From Candidatus Sericytochromatia bacterium (GTDB lineage: Bacteria > Cyanobacteriota > Sericytochromatia > UBA7694), in NCBI GenBank assembly GCA_018780035.1, contig JADMKE010000037.1, forward strand, positions 20,624 to 84,623: a stretch of 64,000 nt of DNA, in the 5' to 3' direction. Positions 51,495-60,611 of this stretch are shown piece after piece. Within the stretch, counting starts at the first letter, position 1. Each line of letters begins with the position of its first letter. A model generated the notes under the pieces. The model was not told the origin of the DNA and did no database searches. It saw only the letters and a list, made by a program, of their open reading frames with translations. The translations under genes and the position numbers were made by a program.

Positions 51495-52823
51495 ATGGAA
51501 CTGATGACCACCGATGCTGAACAGAATGCTCAGACCCTCGAACCTGCAGAGGAACACGATAAACTCTTCCGCGACGCCCGTCGCCGCCTCAACAAGGCGA
51601 TTCAATATTTTCCGATTTCCCCCGATGTCGAAGAACAGTTGAAATATCCCAAATCTTCCCTGGCTGTTTCAGTCGTGATTCGCATGGACAATGGCGCACG
51701 CCGTGCCTTTAAAGGCTTTCGTGTGCGCTATGACGACTCGCGTGGGCCTGCCAAAGGCGGGATTCGCTACCACCAAAACGTCACCCTCGACGAGGTCATG
51801 GCCTTGGCTTTTTGGATGACCTTTAAATGCGCGGTGGTGGGCATTCCCTTTGGCGGCGCCAAAGGGGGCATTTGTGTCGACACCAAAGAATTGACCAAAA
51901 CCGAATTGGAGCGCCTGAGCCGCACCTACATTGAAATGATTGCGGATATGATCGGCCCCGAAGTGGATATTCCCGCTCCGGATATGTACACCAACGAAAT
52001 TATCATGGGCTGGATGAGCGACCAATACAACCGCATCAAACGCGGCAAATACCCAGGTGTGATCACCGGCAAACCCCTGAGTTTGGGCGGGTCACTCGGC
52101 CGCACCGATGCCACCGGTCGCGGAGGCATGAACGTCTTGCGCCGCCTTGAAGAGCTGCTCAATATTGTGCCTCAAGAGACCAAAGTGGCAGTTCAGGGCT
52201 TCGGCAACGTCGGTTATCACTGTGCGCGTCTGCTGCACGATGCCGGCTATAAAATTGTCGCGGTCAGCAATTCCGAAGGCGGGATCTACGACCCCGACGG
52301 GATTGACCCCTATTCCCTGAAAAAATGGGAGCAGGAGCACAAAGAGGTTTTGGCCGGGGCCCCCACCAATGGCACTTCTCAACCCATGAGCAATCAAGAG
52401 CTGCTCAAATTGCCCGTCGATGTGCTGGTGCCTGCGGCCCTGGAAAACCAAATCACGGCCCGCAACGCCAAAGATATCCAAGCCAAAGTTGTGTTGGAAT
52501 TGGCCAATGGCCCGGTTACGGCTGATGCTGACGCGATTTTACATGAACGCGGCGTCTTGGTCATCCCGGATATTCTCGCCAACGCGGGCGGGGTCACGGT
52601 CAGCTATTTTGAGTGGGTGCAAAACCAGACCGGCTTCTATTGGGAGCTGGAAGAAGTGCAAGAAAAACTTCAAAAAATCATGGAAAAAGCCACAATCAGT
52701 GTCTGGGAAACCATGACTGAGTACAAGTGCGATATGCGCACAGCCGCTTACGTCGAAGCCCTGAAAAAACTCAGTGGCGCGATTGAGGCCCACGGTACCC
52801 GTTATTATTTTAACCTGCCTTAA
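51495..52823 (+). CDS. gdhA: Glutamate dehydrogenase
   Basis: A 442-residue Glu/Leu/Phe/Val dehydrogenase. Substrate site SRGPAKGGIRYH with Lys87, catalytic GGAKGGI with Lys123, VDIPAPDMYTN, and the Rossmann loop VAVQGFGNVGYHCARLL. It interconverts glutamate and 2-oxoglutarate plus ammonium with NAD(P). Glutamate is more likely than leucine or phenylalanine, given the K..R..PAPDM set. About 25 residues longer at the N-terminus than the common 415-residue form. AAGGAG precedes the ATG. The glutaminase opposite supplies its substrate. Confidence 0.94.
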   Translation: MELMTTDAEQNAQTLEPAEEHDKLFRDARRRLNKAIQYFPISPDVEEQLKYPKSSLAVSVVIRMDNGARRAFKGFRVRYDDSRGPAKGGIRYHQNVTLDEVMALAFWMTFKCAVVGIPFGGAKGGICVDTKELTKTELERLSRTYIEMIADMIGPEVDIPAPDMYTNEIIMGWMSDQYNRIKRGKYPGVITGKPLSLGGSLGRTDATGRGGMNVLRRLEELLNIVPQETKVAVQGFGNVGYHCARLLHDAGYKIVAVSNSEGGIYDPDGIDPYSLKKWEQEHKEVLAGAPTNGTSQPMSNQELLKLPVDVLVPAALENQITARNAKDIQAKVVLELANGPVTADADAILHERGVLVIPDILANAGGVTVSYFEWVQNQTGFYWELEEVQEKLQKIMEKATISVWETMTEYKCDMRTAAYVEALKKLSGAIEAHGTRYYFNLP

Positions 52824-52834
52824 AGGCTCTTTCT

Positions 52835-52859
52835 CAAGCCTTGGTAGTATCAAGGCTTG
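52835..52859. terminator. Hairpin between convergent gdhA and glutaminase
   Basis: Perfect 9-base stem (52835-52843 with 52851-52859) and 7-base loop, overlapping the glutaminase stop. There is no T-run on either side, so it is a weak or rho-assisted stop at best. Confidence 0.4.
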
Positions 52860-53800
52860 GGTGCATAGACGTGCAGGGGCAGCCGATTGACCAATTCACG
52901 GCAAAAGGCCACGCCCCGCACGCTATTGCCATAGCTGTCCAAAGGCGGTGACCAGAGTGCGAGTCCCATCAGGCCAGGCACAACCAGCATCAGGCCTCCT
53001 GAGACCCCACTTTTGGCGGGCAGGCCAATTTTAAAGGCAAATTCGCCCGAAAAATTGTACATGCCACAGGTCGCCATCACCGTCAGACAATTGCGCAGGG
53101 TGCGTGGCTGCAAAAGCGTTTGGCCTGTGAGTGGGTTTTTCCCGCCTTGGGCCAGGGTGGCTGCCACCACCGCCAAGTCTTGTACATTGAGCGTGAGTGA
53201 GCAGCACTGAAAATACAGCTCCAGGGTCTCTTCGAGATCGGTGTCTGTAGGAAAGGCTTTGTTTTCGCGCATAAAATAGGCCAAGGCGTGGTTGCGATCG
53301 GCACTCTGGCGTTCAGACTGGTAAACCGCATTGTCGAAACCCGGCGGGCTGCCCCCGCTCAGTTCGCTCCAAAATTGGGTAATGGCCTCAAAGCGATCGG
53401 GCAATTTGAGTTGGGGCCGAATCAAGCTGCAGCACATAATGCCGCCGGCATTGATCAGGGGGTTGTGAGGCAGGCCTTGGCTATTCAGGGTCAGGGCATT
53501 AAAAACCTGGCCGCTGGGCTCAAAACCGACATGTTGATGCACTTTGTCTTCGCCATGTTCTTCGAGGGTCAGGCAATAATTAACGGGTTTGCAGACCGAT
53601 TGCAGGCAAAAAGCCAAATCAGCTTGGCCCCAACTGGCTTGACTGCCGTCGGCAAAACAGACCGCCACGGCATAATGCGCAGGGTTGGCTTTGGCCAATT
53701 GGGGAATATAACTGGCGACACGGCCTTCATTCTGGCTGGCTGTTGTCTGGTACAGTTCCGCCAAGAGGGGCAAGATCTGTTCTGGTTTGGGGGGATTCAT
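52850..53800 (-). CDS. glsA: Glutaminase
   Basis: A 316-residue enzyme that splits glutamine into glutamate and ammonium. It belongs to the beta-lactamase-like glutaminases: the Ser-x-x-Lys pair is Ser68/Lys71 in LQSVCKPV, and LPHNPLINAGGIM, NHALAYFMRE and KSGVSGGLMLVVPG are family motifs. I start at ATG 53800, which overlaps the stop of the phosphorylase gene (ATGA), not at the longer in-frame option. Convergent with gdhA. Confidence 0.94.
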   Translation of the reverse strand: MNPPKPEQILPLLAELYQTTASQNEGRVASYIPQLAKANPAHYAVAVCFADGSQASWGQADLAFCLQSVCKPVNYCLTLEEHGEDKVHQHVGFEPSGQVFNALTLNSQGLPHNPLINAGGIMCCSLIRPQLKLPDRFEAITQFWSELSGGSPPGFDNAVYQSERQSADRNHALAYFMRENKAFPTDTDLEETLELYFQCCSLTLNVQDLAVVAATLAQGGKNPLTGQTLLQPRTLRNCLTVMATCGMYNFSGEFAFKIGLPAKSGVSGGLMLVVPGLMGLALWSPPLDSYGNSVRGVAFCRELVNRLPLHVYAPKP

Positions 53801-56268
53801 GGCGAGACCTGCGCAGAAGGGGTGACGCCCCAAATCTCAGAGGCATACTGCAAAACCGCTCGGTCACTTGAAAATTTGCCCATCCGGGCGATATTCTGAA
53901 GCATTTTAAATGACCAGCGTTCTGGGTCCAAATAGACGCTGTCAACTTCTGCCTGGCATTGAACATAAGCGCGGTAATCGGCCAGCACAAAATAGGGATC
54001 CCCTTTGAGCAGGGAGGTCAAAATGGGCTGAAACAAGCCGGGCTCGGTGGCCGAAAAGACATCTTCCTGAATCCACTCCAGGCAGCGTTGCAGTTCGGGA
54101 TCTCTTTCCACCGCTTCCCAAGGGTGGTAACGGCCGCGCAAGGCTTCGACTTCGTGGCTTTGCAAGCCAAAGATAAAAATATTTTCGCTGCCCACTTCTT
54201 CCATCATTTCGACATTGGCACCGTCCAGGGTGCCAATGGTCAAAGCGCCGTTGAGTGCGTATTTCATATTGCCTGTGCCAGAGGCTTCCATGCCTGCCGT
54301 CGAAATTTGTTCACTGAGATCTGCTGCGGGGATGATTTTTTCTGCCAGGGAAACACTGTAATTGGGCAGGAAAATCGCCTTGATTTTGCCCTTTACACTG
54401 GGGTCGTGGTTGATGCGCTCGGCCACGGCATTAAAGAGTTTGATGATCAGCTTGGCCATATAATAGCCGGGGGCGGCTTTGCCACTCATAATAAAGGTTC
54501 GCGGCACAGCAATTTGGTTAGGATCGTCTTTGCTGCGGGCATAGAGGGTGATCATATACAGAATCAAGAGCAATTGCCGTTTGTATTCGTGTAAACGTTT
54601 GGTTTGGCAGTCAAACAGGGAATGTGGATCCAGTTCCAGGTGGTGGTGTTTGTGAATATATTGGCAGAGCTTGACTTTGTTCTGGAATTTGATCTCCCGC
54701 AGGGTCTTTAAAAAAGTTTGATCTTTGCTGAACTTAAGCAATTTCTGGGTTTGGGACAAATCGCGCAGCCAGTCCGGACCTGTTTTTTGGCTGATCAGTG
54801 CTGCCAGTTTGGGATTGCACTGCAAGAGCCAGCGCCGCTGGGTAATGCCATTGGTCACATTGGTCAATTTGTCGGGTTCCAAGGCATAAAAATGGGGAAA
54901 GATCTGCTCTTTGAGAATGGCGGAATGCAGTTCAGAGACGCCATTGACGCGGTGACTGCCAATCAGGGCGAGATGGGCCATGCGCACCTTGGGTTCGTCG
55001 AGGCCGGTTTCCAGGATCGAGACCTGCTCCAGCAATTCACGCTGATGGGGGGCCTGCAGATAGACCGAATCCAAAAAGCGCCGGTTGATCTCTTGGATCA
55101 GCTGCAGATGGCGCGGCAGCAATTTTTCCAGCATCGGCACCGACCATTTTTCCAGGGCTTCGGGCATGACCGTGTGGTTGGTATACGCCAAGGAGCGGGT
55201 GGTGAGGTCCCAGGCTTTTTCCCAGGGCAGGTGGTATTTGTCGACAAAGAGCCGCATCAACTCAGCCACAGCCAGAGCTGGGTGGGTATCGTTCATTTGA
55301 ATCGCCACTTTATCGGGAAAGGCCTCAAAATCTGTGTGGGTTTTGAGGTAGCGGCGAAAGATATCTTGCAAAGTGGCGCAGACAAAGAAATACTCCTGTT
55401 TTAAGCGCAGTTCGCGGCCATGCAGGGTATTGTCATTGGGATAGAGAACCTTTGAGATATTTTCACTTTCGTTTTTGTGGGCCACGGCGTTGATATAGTC
55501 GCCACTGTTAAAATAGGCCAGATCAAATTCGCGGGTCGATTTGGCCGACCAGAGGCGCATGGTGTTGACCACGCCGTTTTGAAAGCCTGGAATCGGGGTA
55601 TCGTAAGCCATGGCCATCACCGATTCGGTGTGGGTCCAGTTGTGGCGCAAATGGCCCGCATCGTCGACAAATTCATGCACCCGGCCATAAAAGTGAACCG
55701 GGTAGAGAAATTCGGGCCGGGGAAACTCCCAGGGATTGCCGTAACGCAGCCAGTTGTCTGGCGTTTCAACCTGATAACCCCCACGGATATGTTGAAAGAA
55801 AATGCCATATTCGTAGCGAATACCATAACCATAGCCGGGAATGCCTGTATTGGCCATCGAATCCAAATAACAGGCTGCCAGACGCCCCAGGCCACCATTG
55901 CCCAGGCCCGCATCCCATTCGGCCTCTTCAATCGTGCCCAGATCCATTTGCAGGGCTTCCAAGGCCTGGCCCATTTCTTGATACAGGCCGAGGTTGAGCA
56001 AGGTATTGCTTAACGAACGGCCGATCAAAAATTCGAGTGAGAGATAATAGACCCGTTTCACATCTTCGTGATAATAGCGCTGCAGGGTTTTGAGCCATTG
56101 ATCGACCATGCGCTCACGGGCACTCAGGGCCGTGGCATGGAACAGATCCCAGGCGGTGGCTGAATAGGCGTCTTTGGCCAGGGTGTGGTGAATATTGCGC
56201 ACAAATGAGTCACGCAATTCGCTGGCCAGATCGGGGGGGGATGTTTGGGGGGCAGATTGAGCAGGCAT
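53797..56268 (-). CDS. glgP: Glycogen phosphorylase
   Basis: An 823-residue GT35 enzyme that releases glucose-1-phosphate from alpha-1,4-glucans with pyridoxal phosphate. LSLEFLIGRSLSNTLLNLGL near the start, GNGGLGRLAACYLDS, and the cofactor lysine in EASGTGNMKYALNGALTIGTLDGAN (split here as EASGTGNMKYALNG). Full length compared with the usual 815. No other glycogen genes beside it; the GT4 enzyme at 15434 may be related. Coupled to glsA downstream. Confidence 0.96.
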   Translation of the reverse strand: MPAQSAPQTSPPDLASELRDSFVRNIHHTLAKDAYSATAWDLFHATALSARERMVDQWLKTLQRYYHEDVKRVYYLSLEFLIGRSLSNTLLNLGLYQEMGQALEALQMDLGTIEEAEWDAGLGNGGLGRLAACYLDSMANTGIPGYGYGIRYEYGIFFQHIRGGYQVETPDNWLRYGNPWEFPRPEFLYPVHFYGRVHEFVDDAGHLRHNWTHTESVMAMAYDTPIPGFQNGVVNTMRLWSAKSTREFDLAYFNSGDYINAVAHKNESENISKVLYPNDNTLHGRELRLKQEYFFVCATLQDIFRRYLKTHTDFEAFPDKVAIQMNDTHPALAVAELMRLFVDKYHLPWEKAWDLTTRSLAYTNHTVMPEALEKWSVPMLEKLLPRHLQLIQEINRRFLDSVYLQAPHQRELLEQVSILETGLDEPKVRMAHLALIGSHRVNGVSELHSAILKEQIFPHFYALEPDKLTNVTNGITQRRWLLQCNPKLAALISQKTGPDWLRDLSQTQKLLKFSKDQTFLKTLREIKFQNKVKLCQYIHKHHHLELDPHSLFDCQTKRLHEYKRQLLLILYMITLYARSKDDPNQIAVPRTFIMSGKAAPGYYMAKLIIKLFNAVAERINHDPSVKGKIKAIFLPNYSVSLAEKIIPAADLSEQISTAGMEASGTGNMKYALNGALTIGTLDGANVEMMEEVGSENIFIFGLQSHEVEALRGRYHPWEAVERDPELQRCLEWIQEDVFSATEPGLFQPILTSLLKGDPYFVLADYRAYVQCQAEVDSVYLDPERWSFKMLQNIARMGKFSSDRAVLQYASEIWGVTPSAQVSP

Positions 56269-56363
56269 GATCGGATTCTCCCTCAGATTAATGCTCTTGC
56301 ATCATACCAGCACTTGCCCCTTTGGGCATTGATCCAGGACAAGGTCGCCTTGGGAGTAGATCG

Positions 56364-56957
56364 TTAAAACGACCAGACCTGGCCTGAACTGGCGATTTGT
56401 GCCAGTTCTTTGCGCATCCGTGGGCCCTTTTCTTTTTCCAAATGCTCAGGGCTTAAACCGGCTTCTTCTTTGGCCTCACATTCATACCCCAATGCCATCA
56501 CACTCAGGCATTCGGCTTGTACGGGAATTTGCAGCAGGGTCTCCAGTTCTTCGCGTTTAAAACCCGCCATCTGGTGGCTGGCCAAACCTTTGCTCTGGGC
56601 TTGCAGAATCAGGGCCAGGGTGGCTGCGCCTGTGTCGTAGGCGGCATGGCGATTGTCTTTTTCGTTTTTGGCAAATTGTTTCATGGCGCAGATCACCAAC
56701 AGGTGGCTGGCTTGGCATGCCCATTGATTGGTGGGGTTGAGGCAGGCTTCAACGTCTGGGCGCAAGGCATCGTCTTTGCCAAAGACCAGAAAGCGCCAGG
56801 GCTGTTCATTAAAACAGGAGGGGGCCCAGCGGGCAGCTTCAAGCACTTCATTCAACAATTCAGGTGCCACAGCCTGGCTGGGATCAAAGGCGCGGGGGCT
56901 CCAGCGCTCGCGGATGGGATCAATCAAATCTGCGGGGGTGGGGGCGGGTTTATTCAT
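56364..56957 (-). CDS. Nitroreductase-family protein
   Basis: A 197-residue flavin enzyme: RERWSPRAFDPSQAV, RWAPSCFNEQPWRF (FMN contact), then HQMAGFKREELETLL and VMALGYE. Dimeric NAD(P)H:FMN oxidoreductases of this family reduce nitro-, quinone- or other acceptors; the natural substrate is unknown. ATG 56957 follows GAGGACC; a longer in-frame start six codons up is less likely. Confidence 0.88.
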   Translation of the reverse strand: MNKPAPTPADLIDPIRERWSPRAFDPSQAVAPELLNEVLEAARWAPSCFNEQPWRFLVFGKDDALRPDVEACLNPTNQWACQASHLLVICAMKQFAKNEKDNRHAAYDTGAATLALILQAQSKGLASHQMAGFKREELETLLQIPVQAECLSVMALGYECEAKEEAGLSPEHLEKEKGPRMRKELAQIASSGQVWSF

Positions 56958-57021
56958 AATGGTCCTCGTTCTCAAGATGCTCTGATCAGTATAGCCCTTG
57001 ATTCACTTTTGCAGATCGACT

Positions 57022-58173
57022 TCAGCGCGTGTATTTGCCCAAACGGCGAAAAACACTGGCCACCTGTTCGGGAAAGCTGCCTGAGAGATAGTTGATGCCA
57101 TATTTTTCGCACAGGGCCTCGACTTTGGGGGCAATGGCTTCGAGGCGGTTGGGGGGCAGTTTGGGAAAGAGATGGTGTTCGATCTGGTAATTGAGGTGGC
57201 CCATCAACATCGAGATTGGGCGAGAGGCGCGCACATTGGCTGTGCCTTCGATCTGCTGCACATACCACTCAGCTTTGCTGTGAGGCGCTTCGGTATAGTG
57301 TTTGACCCCTTCGACCATATGGCCGGTATAAAAGCTCAGGCCCGTAAATAGATTGCGCAGCACCATGGCCGTCATCGTGCCCAAGGTGACCTTGGCAAAG
57401 CCTTGGGGGCCTGCCAGCAAACCAAACAGGCCGTAGTTATAGGCTGTATGGGGGATGGCTTTGCGCAAATACTGCCAGAGCGAGGTCTGAAAGGCCTTGG
57501 CATCGAGCTTTTTGTGCATGCCTGCGTTGTCTTCGGGGTGATAACCGGGTATGAGCCTGCCAATAAAATCGCCCAGCCCGGCTGAGAGCAAGGCAATGCT
57601 CTGATCCGTCACAAAGCTATTTAAGATCAGCATTGCCGGCTGAATGCTGTGGTAATAGCGCTTGTCGATCTCTTCTCCGAGTCTGAAAAAGCCAAAGGTC
57701 ACATCGGGGTCGCGCTCCAATTGGCCTGTATACGAGTGGTGCAAAATATTGTGGCGGTAGCGCCAGGCCTCTTCGTCCACGGGGGAGTTGTGGTAATAAT
57801 TGTCTGAGTGAAAGGCTTTGGCCTCGGGCAATTTATCCCAGGCCCCGTGTTGGGCGGGGTGGTGAATTTCGAGATTGTCGAGCTGCAAATAGACCCAGAG
57901 CGACAGCACGCCCAAACTCCAACTGATCGGGTCTTTGCTGAAGTGAATTAAGAGGCGGCCTGAAATTTCACAGATCCGTGCGATTTGGTGTACAGTTTCG
58001 ACGTAGACCACGTCCTCTTCTCCGACCTGGGCCATGACCTCCGCTTTGAGCTGGTCAAGTTCGCGGGCAAAAGCCTGAATGCGTGCTTTGTCGAGGGGAT
58101 CTTGGTGGATGTTTTTGAGGGTGGTTTGAAGGGGTTCGAAGGTGGGATCGAGGGTAGACGTAGGCGCTGTCAT
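57022..58173 (-). CDS. Fatty acid desaturase, front-end type
   Basis: A 383-residue membrane di-iron desaturase. The three histidine boxes are HPAQH at 105-109, HNILHH at 141-146 and QIEHH near residue 325. A glutamine instead of the first histidine of box three is usual for 'front-end' desaturases (delta-5, delta-6, sphingolipid), which need cytochrome b5 or ferredoxin. No b5 domain is fused here. Which fatty acid position it attacks cannot be told. An acyl-CoA or membrane lipid substrate and an O2 requirement fit the aerobic chain. Confidence 0.9.
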   Translation of the reverse strand: MTAPTSTLDPTFEPLQTTLKNIHQDPLDKARIQAFARELDQLKAEVMAQVGEEDVVYVETVHQIARICEISGRLLIHFSKDPISWSLGVLSLWVYLQLDNLEIHHPAQHGAWDKLPEAKAFHSDNYYHNSPVDEEAWRYRHNILHHSYTGQLERDPDVTFGFFRLGEEIDKRYYHSIQPAMLILNSFVTDQSIALLSAGLGDFIGRLIPGYHPEDNAGMHKKLDAKAFQTSLWQYLRKAIPHTAYNYGLFGLLAGPQGFAKVTLGTMTAMVLRNLFTGLSFYTGHMVEGVKHYTEAPHSKAEWYVQQIEGTANVRASRPISMLMGHLNYQIEHHLFPKLPPNRLEAIAPKVEALCEKYGINYLSGSFPEQVASVFRRLGKYTR

Positions 58174-58261
58174 GGTGCAAGTATTCCGAAGTGTGAGAGA
58201 TACTACATAATACAGGATCTTGGTCTTGACATGCCACAGGGGGAGCCGGAGTTAGGCAAGA

Positions 58262-58330
58262 AGGTGTTAGGTGTTCGGAAACAGCTGTTTTGCCTTTGCT
58301 CGCAGCTCTTCCCGGTTAGACCTAACACCT
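58262..58330. repeat. Perfect 11-base inverted repeat with a 47-base middle
   Basis: AGGTGTTAGGT at 58262-58272 and its reverse complement at 58320-58330, in the gap between the desaturase start and the SIMPL gene end. The loop holds more partial complements (CAGCTGTTTTG, GCTCGCAGC). No T-run. It could be a small structured RNA, an old transposable end pair or a binding site; no promoter seen. Confidence 0.6.
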
Positions 58331-58340
58331 AAAACCGACC

Positions 58341-59081
58341 TCAATCGACAGCAAAGGAAAGGGTCAGCACCGCTGTGATGTCTTTTTCAATTGTGCTGGT
58401 ATCATACGATCCGCCATCACTGGCTTCGGTCGAGTGGGGCTGGGTAATCTGAAAGACGCCCGTGCGTACGGAGCGAATAGGTCCCAGGCGACTGCCTGCA
58501 CTTTTCAGGATTTGTTCAGCCCGCAAGCGGCCATCTTTGGTGGCTTCAGCCAGCATTTCCACGCGCAAATCACTCAGGCGGGTGTAAAGGTATTCGGGAG
58601 AGGAGGAGCTAAACGGAATGCCGCGTTCGATCAATTCAGCAGACTCTTGCGCCAGGGCCTCGATTTTTTTGACGTCTTTGAGCTGGATTTCAAAGCGCTG
58701 GCCGAGGCGGTAACCCCGCGTTTTGCCAGATGGATTGCCATTGGGCAACAATTCTTCGAGGGTGGTGATATCGATCGAAGAGAGCTTTAACGCTTCGGCG
58801 GGAATGCCTTTTTCTTCGGTAAAGTATTTTTTGACCTTGTTGACCTGCTCTTGCAGGCCGATATACGCCTGCTGTTGGGTCGTGCTTTCGACCCCGACCG
58901 AACTGCGCCAAATCGCAAAGTCAGAAGTTATCGCTTTTTTTGCGGCCCCAGTCACGCTTACGGTCTGATCTTCGCTGCGAATTTTGCTGATGGCCTGCCC
59001 ACCCAGCCAAGCAGAGATCACCAAGGCCGCTGAGAGCAGCCCCATACCTGCGACGAAAAAGGGAGATTGTGTATCACTCAT
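58341..59081 (-). CDS. SIMPL-domain (DUF541) periplasmic protein
   Basis: A 246-residue protein with one N-terminal membrane segment or signal (FVAGMGLLSAALVISAWLGG) and a SIMPL domain: VSVTGAAKKAITSDFAIWR, SSIDITTLEEL, LGQRFEIQLKDVKKIEAL. SIMPL proteins (YggE, BP26 type) can form channels or ring-like assemblies; some respond to oxidative stress. The start MSDTQ at 59081 is chosen over 59153 because the 24 residues before it look like translated non-coding sequence. Its ribosome site (GGAG) is weak. Confidence 0.85.
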   Translation of the reverse strand: MSDTQSPFFVAGMGLLSAALVISAWLGGQAISKIRSEDQTVSVTGAAKKAITSDFAIWRSSVGVESTTQQQAYIGLQEQVNKVKKYFTEEKGIPAEALKLSSIDITTLEELLPNGNPSGKTRGYRLGQRFEIQLKDVKKIEALAQESAELIERGIPFSSSSPEYLYTRLSDLRVEMLAEATKDGRLRAEQILKSAGSRLGPIRSVRTGVFQITQPHSTEASDGGSYDTSTIEKDITAVLTLSFAVD

Positions 59082-59422
59082 AAAAAATATTAATTGCTCC
59101 GTGTGGAAGTTGATGCAGAGGAGACGCAATCCGAAGACGAAATGTTCAGGCATATTTGCGAATTTTTTTAAAAATATTGCAAATATTTCCGCATTCTTAA
59201 AATTTTAATATTTTGCTTATATTTTTACATATCCCCTTTGCTCGCAGACAAATCTGAATAGGGGGGGCTTGCCTGTTTAAAGCGGATTGTTTTTCTCCAG
59301 AAAACCATTCGGCATGAGCCAAGGGAGTACGCAGCGACAACAAGCTTGGGATTGAGAAAAACGTTTAATTACGTCTTTGAACTTTTTTTGTCAAAGCTGA
59401 GCATACATTCAAATACGACCAA
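59082..59422. other. AT-rich intergenic region between the SIMPL and hemE genes
   Basis: About 340 non-coding bases between divergent genes. 59150-59230 is extremely AT-rich with short self-complementary runs (TATTTGC, GCAAATA), perhaps the upstream region of the SIMPL gene. I see no RNA gene and no open frame with a good start. Confidence 0.5.
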
Positions 59423-59450
59423 TTGACCCAGCATTGTCTCTTCATATAAC
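59423..59450 (+). promoter_or_regulatory. Sigma-70 promoter of the hemE operon
   Basis: TTGACC at 59423-59428 and TATAAC at 59445-59450, 16 bases apart. The transcript would start near 59457, leaving a leader with one tiny reading frame before hemE. Confidence 0.6.
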
Positions 59451-59484
59451 CTTACCCCCCTCTTGCTAGCGGAGTAAAATAGGC

Positions 59485-59559
59485 ATGGGCAGATTTCCCC
59501 TCAACCAACTCGAACAACTCAACCAAAGCCTGCCCCAGTTTTTTCTGGAGCAATATTAA
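59485..59559 (+). CDS. 24-residue leader reading frame before hemE
   Basis: ATG at 59485 with GGAG at 59471-59474 opens a 24-codon frame (begins MGRFPLNQLEQL, ends FFLEQY) that stops two bases before the hemE ATG. The hemE ribosome site (CTGGAG) lies inside it. Amphipathic, five Gln and five Leu. It may couple translation to hemE or be a chance frame; length is too short to judge codon use. Confidence 0.4.
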   Translation: MGRFPLNQLEQLNQSLPQFFLEQY

Positions 59560-59561
59560 TC

Positions 59562-60611
59562 ATGACCGATACTTCCCCCTCTTTTTTACTTTTGGATGCC
59601 GCCCGTGGCTTGCCTGTTTCCCGCACACCCGTCTGGCTGATGCGCCAAGCGGGTCGTTATATGCCCGAATTTCGCGCCATTCGCCAAAAAGTCGATTTTC
59701 TCACCCTCTGCAATACCCCCGAATTGGCCGTCGAAGTCTCGATGCAGCCGATCGATCAGCTCAATGTCGATGGCGCGATTATTTTCTCAGATCTGCTGAT
59801 TCCCGCCCAGGCCATGGGGGGCGATTTGGAATATGTCAAAGGTGAGGGCCCGGTGATCCACAATCCTGTGCGCACAGAGGCCGATGTCAAGAATCTGCGT
59901 GCGCCCCATCCCCAAGAAGCCTCACCGGCGCTGGGTGAAGCGATTGCCCTGTTGGTTAAAGCTGTTGAGCCCCGCATCCCTGTCTTGGGGTTTACGGGTG
60001 CGCCTTGGACCACTGCTGCGTATATGATCGAAGGCGGCGGCAGCAGCCATTACCGTTATATTAAAACCATGATGTACCACGAGCCCGCGCTCTTTGACCG
60101 CTTGCTGGAACATATCTCAGGGGTATTGATTCAATACCTCGACTACCAGGCCCGTTCCGGTGCCCGGCTCGTGCAGATCTTTGATACCTGGGCGGGTGCG
60201 CTCTCGTTGGCCGATTACCGCCGTTTTGCCTTGCCGACCACCCAGCGTGTGATTCAGGGTTTTAAAGCCCTGCAGCCCGATGTGCCTTTGATTCTCTATG
60301 TCAACAATTCTAACCACCTGCTCGAAGCCACCGCTGAAGCGGGGGCCGATGTGCTCAGCCTGGATTGGCGTGTGCCCTTGGGTGAGGTGCCCACCCGTGT
60401 GGGGGCAGAGGTTTCTGTGCAGGGCAATCTCGATCCCTGTCTGCTCTTTGGGCCTGCTTCGGGGGTCGAACAGGGCGTCAAAGACGTCTTGGCCAGTTGG
60501 AAATCCCCCACCCGGCACATCTTTAACCTGGGCCACGGCATTTTGCCCGAGACCCCAGTCGAGAATGTCAAACGTCTGGTGGAATGGGTCAAGGAATATG
60601 GGCAGCACTGA
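59562..60611 (+). CDS. hemE: Uroporphyrinogen decarboxylase
   Basis: A 349-residue enzyme that turns uroporphyrinogen III into coproporphyrinogen III in haem synthesis. Signature PVWLMRQAGRYMPEFRAIR, then IIFSDLLIPAQAMGG with the catalytic Asp, and GFTGAPWTTAAYMIEG and FNLGHGILPETPVENV. Full length. Overlaps the start of hemN by 14 bases. Confidence 0.97.
   Translation: MTDTSPSFLLLDAARGLPVSRTPVWLMRQAGRYMPEFRAIRQKVDFLTLCNTPELAVEVSMQPIDQLNVDGAIIFSDLLIPAQAMGGDLEYVKGEGPVIHNPVRTEADVKNLRAPHPQEASPALGEAIALLVKAVEPRIPVLGFTGAPWTTAAYMIEGGGSSHYRYIKTMMYHEPALFDRLLEHISGVLIQYLDYQARSGARLVQIFDTWAGALSLADYRRFALPTTQRVIQGFKALQPDVPLILYVNNSNHLLEATAEAGADVLSLDWRVPLGEVPTRVGAEVSVQGNLDPCLLFGPASGVEQGVKDVLASWKSPTRHIFNLGHGILPETPVENVKRLVEWVKEYGQH

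Noticed and set aside
58174..58340. Possible tRNA gene
   Set aside because: The stem-loop lacks a cloverleaf, a GTTCGA T-loop at the right place and a CCA-side acceptor stem.
59423..59561. Riboswitch in the hemE leader
   Set aside because: Leader is short and shows no known conserved core such as the cobalamin box.
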